From Planctomycetia bacterium (GTDB taxonomy: Bacteria > Planctomycetota > Planctomycetia > Pirellulales > UBA1268): 5,975 bases of DNA. The notes below the pieces were generated by a model, which searched no databases, was not told the origin of the DNA, and worked only from the letters and a program-made list of their open reading frames with translations. Location: positions 1 through 5,975 of the forward strand of contig RFUD01000167.1 of NCBI GenBank assembly GCA_009923125.1. The letters are read 5' to 3'. Positions 4,995-5,975 of the stretch are shown here, piece after piece. Each line of letters starts with the position of its first letter. Position 1 is the first letter of the stretch. Made by a program: the position numbers and the translations under genes.

Positions 4995-5975
4995 TCACGC
5001 GTCGTAGTAGAGGCAGAACTCGTACGGATGCGGCCGGAGGCGCATCGGCTGGATCTCCTTCTCGCGCTTGAAGTGGATCCAGGTGGCGATCACGTCCTCG
5101 GTGAACACGTCGCCGCGCAAGAGAAACTCGTGGTCTCGTTCGAGGGCCGCAAGGGCCTCGTCGAGCGAGCCGGGGGCCTTGGGCACCTTCGCCAGTTCCT
5201 CCGGCGGCAGATCATAGATGTCACGGTCGAGCGGCGGCCCGGGATTCAGCTTGTTCTGGATGCCATCGATCGCCGCGAGCAGGATCGCCGCGAAGGCGAG
5301 GTAGGGATTGCAGGTGGGATCGGGGCAGCGGAACTCGATCCGCTTCGTCTTCGGGCTCGCCGAATACATCGGGATCCGGCAGCTCGCCGAGCGGTTCCGC
5401 TGCGAGTAGGCGAGGTTGACCGGGGCCTCGTAGCCGGGCACGAGCCGCTTGTAACTGTTCGTGGTCGGATTCGTGATCGCGAGCAAGGCCGGGGCGTGAC
5501 GGAGAATGCCGCCCATGGCATGGAGCGCCATCTCCGAGAGGCCGGCGTAGCCCGAGCCCGCGAACAGCGGGTGTCCCTCCTTCCAGAGCGAGATGTGGGT
5601 GTGCATGCCGGAGCCGTTGTCGCCGTAGAGCGGCTTGGGCATGAACGTGACCGTCTTGCCGTGGCGGCGGGCGACGTTCCGCACGATGTACTTGTAGAGG
5701 CACATCTGGTCGGCCATGCGGACGAGTTCCTGAAACCGCATGTCGATCTCACACTGGCCCGCGGTCGCCACCTCGTGGTGCTGGGCCTCGACGTCGATGC
5801 CCGCCTGGATCATGGTGAGCATCATCTCGTTGCGGATGTCCATGAGCTGGTCCGACGGCGGGCAGGGGAAGTAGCCCTCCTTGTGCCGAAGCTTGTAGCC
5901 GAGGTTCGGCAGTTCCTCGCGGCCGCGATTCCACTCGGCCTCGACGGAGTCCAGGTGGAAGTAGCCCTCGTGGGC
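4995..5975 (-). CDS. glnA: Type I glutamine synthetase, C-terminal 326 residues (5' end beyond window)
   Basis: The enzyme makes glutamine from glutamate, ammonia and ATP in the cytosol. The frame is open from the right edge to TGA at 4997-4995; about 140-150 N-terminal residues of a protein of about 470 lie outside. Numbering from the first visible residue, the landmarks are HHEVATAGQ (66-74), the ATP/active-site segment KPLYGDNGSGMH (114-125), the glutamate-binding loop NPTTNSYKRLVPGYEAP (169-185), RNRSAS (193-198), and RIEFRCPDP near 212-220. The segment RDIYDLPPEE carries a tyrosine (codon 5216-5214) at the place of adenylylated Tyr397 of Escherichia coli GlnA, so GlnE-type control is possible. 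The C-terminal FCLYYDA matches the family end. The gene converges on the SDR gene and is not part of its transcript. Its promoter is outside the window. Confidence 0.97.
   Translation of the reverse strand, partial: AHEGYFHLDSVEAEWNRGREELPNLGYKLRHKEGYFPCPPSDQLMDIRNEMMLTMIQAGIDVEAQHHEVATAGQCEIDMRFQELVRMADQMCLYKYIVRNVARRHGKTVTFMPKPLYGDNGSGMHTHISLWKEGHPLFAGSGYAGLSEMALHAMGGILRHAPALLAITNPTTNSYKRLVPGYEAPVNLAYSQRNRSASCRIPMYSASPKTKRIEFRCPDPTCNPYLAFAAILLAAIDGIQNKLNPGPPLDRDIYDLPPEELAKVPKAPGSLDEALAALERDHEFLLRGDVFTEDVIATWIHFKREKEIQPMRLRPHPYEFCLYYDA

Noticed and set aside
4796..4998. Minus-strand open frames over the repeat array, with peptides repeating NRDGRPT and RQPGRSPH.
   Set aside because: The repeating peptide is only a translation of the 28-bp DNA repeat, which is not a multiple of three and so changes frame each unit. 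There is no convincing ribosome site, and the frames run antisense into the SDR gene.

Overview
The window looks like chromosomal DNA from a planctomycete, probably of the Pirellulales type. It is GC-rich throughout. Its strongest taxonomic marker is the gene at the left edge, which has the PSCyt1-DUF1549-DUF1553 architecture (Planctomycete cytochrome C domains) that is greatly expanded in that phylum. Five protein-coding genes fill nearly all of the window. Two of them are cut by the window edges.

Layout: (1) 1-1592, minus strand: the N-terminal 530 residues of an exported PSCyt1/DUF1549/DUF1553 protein with two CxxCH motifs, running off the left edge. (2) 1593-1670: a short AT-richer divergent intergenic region with a good sigma70-like promoter in each direction, overlapping at the -10 elements, and a small imperfect palindrome. 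(3) 1671-4821, plus strand: a tight three-gene cluster with gaps of 10 and 18 bp, probably one operon. It encodes a secreted aldose 1-epimerase (mutarotase), a ROK-family transcriptional regulator with an N-terminal winged HTH, and an SDR oxidoreductase. (4) 4822-4994: a 173-bp convergent intergenic region with three tandem copies of a 28-bp hairpin repeat and a diverged fourth copy in inverted orientation. (5) 4995-5975, minus strand: the C-terminal 326 residues of a type I glutamine synthetase that retains the adenylylation tyrosine.

The three-gene cluster reads as a small sugar-handling unit. The mutarotase would interconvert sugar anomers outside the cytoplasmic membrane, the ROK protein would sense a sugar or sugar phosphate and control transcription, and the SDR would oxidise or reduce a sugar-like or other alcohol/carbonyl substrate in the cytosol. 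The substrate cannot be read from the sequence. The glutamine synthetase is a separate nitrogen-assimilation gene.

No RNA genes, CRISPR arrays, insertion sequences or phage genes were seen. The most interesting non-coding feature is the hairpin repeat family between the SDR and glnA. Differences between the tandem units and the inverted copy are largely compensatory, which points to selection or origin as a folded element. No convincing undescribed multi-gene system was found.
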